5,293 nucleotides of DNA from Bacteroidota bacterium (GTDB lineage Bacteria > Bacteroidota > Bacteroidia > Chitinophagales > Chitinophagaceae). The notes under the pieces are model-generated. The model was not told the DNA's origin. It did not search any database and saw only the letters and a program-made list of their open reading frames with translations. Both the position numbers and the translations under genes were made by a program. Where the stretch lies: assembly GCA_018267795.1 (NCBI GenBank), contig JAFDXS010000204.1:1-5293 (forward strand), written 5' to 3'. Positions 5,275-5,293 of the stretch are shown here, piece after piece. How positions within the stretch are numbered: the stretch's first letter is position 1; every line of letters begins with the position of its first letter.

Positions 5275-5293
5275 ACTGTTGTAGCTCAGCAGA
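5275..5293 (+). tRNA. Possible 5' end of a further tRNA, cut by the window edge
   Basis: The last bases read ACTGTTG-TA-GCTCAGCAGA. GTAGCTCAG is typical of positions 7-15 of a tRNA (end of the acceptor stem, then TA and the D arm), and the next gene in the conserved cluster would be tRNA-Thr(GGT). Neither the anticodon nor the 3' half is in the window, and an acceptor stem starting with A is uncommon, so this is tentative. Confidence 0.35.

Overview
The window looks like a piece of a Bacteroidota chromosome, probably near the Chitinophagales/Sphingobacteriales. The reasons are the lack of Shine-Dalgarno sequences before the genes, several promoter candidates of the Bacteroidota form (TTTG, about 19-20 bp, then TAnnTTTG), a three-subunit proton-translocating transhydrogenase, and a Cys-anchored lipoprotein with an 'SCSKS'-type N-terminus. 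This assignment is inferred from signals and protein style, not from a database match.

Layout: (1) 1-447, minus strand: the N-terminal 149 residues of an ABC-F ATPase, cut by the window edge, with a -7 box almost touching its start codon. (2) 448-561: a divergent intergenic region with a long interrupted inverted repeat (486-505 / 543-560). (3) 562-789: a 75-residue exported, strongly basic peptide with a duplicated FRAKMDKP motif, followed by a good intrinsic terminator (810-850). (4) 921-3829: a pnt operon (PntAA, PntAB, PntB) encoding a complete NAD(P) transhydrogenase, with a promoter candidate at 862-892. (5) 3941-4531: a putative lipoprotein with one textbook EGF-like domain and a beta-rich C-terminal domain, with its own promoter candidate and terminator (4555-4582). 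(6) 4583-4835: no coding signal, but the best promoter of the window (4764-4794). (7) 4836-5194: tRNA-Thr(TGT), tRNA-Tyr(GTA) and tRNA-Gly(TCC), in the same order as E. coli thrU-tyrU-glyT upstream of tufB. Structured spacers follow, and a further tRNA may begin at the window edge.

How the genes work together: PntAA binds NAD(H), PntAB and the N-terminal part of PntB form the membrane proton channel, and the C-terminal part of PntB binds NADP(H). Together they couple proton re-entry to NADPH formation. The tRNA genes probably form one transcript leading into the translation-factor region outside the window. The small repeat peptide and the EGF lipoprotein are separate cell-envelope or secreted genes with no visible functional link to pnt. 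Most of the window is ordinary housekeeping sequence. The least explained parts are the small peptide with the inverted repeat in front of it, the EGF lipoprotein, and the structured tRNA spacers. I did not find convincing evidence for a new multi-gene system.
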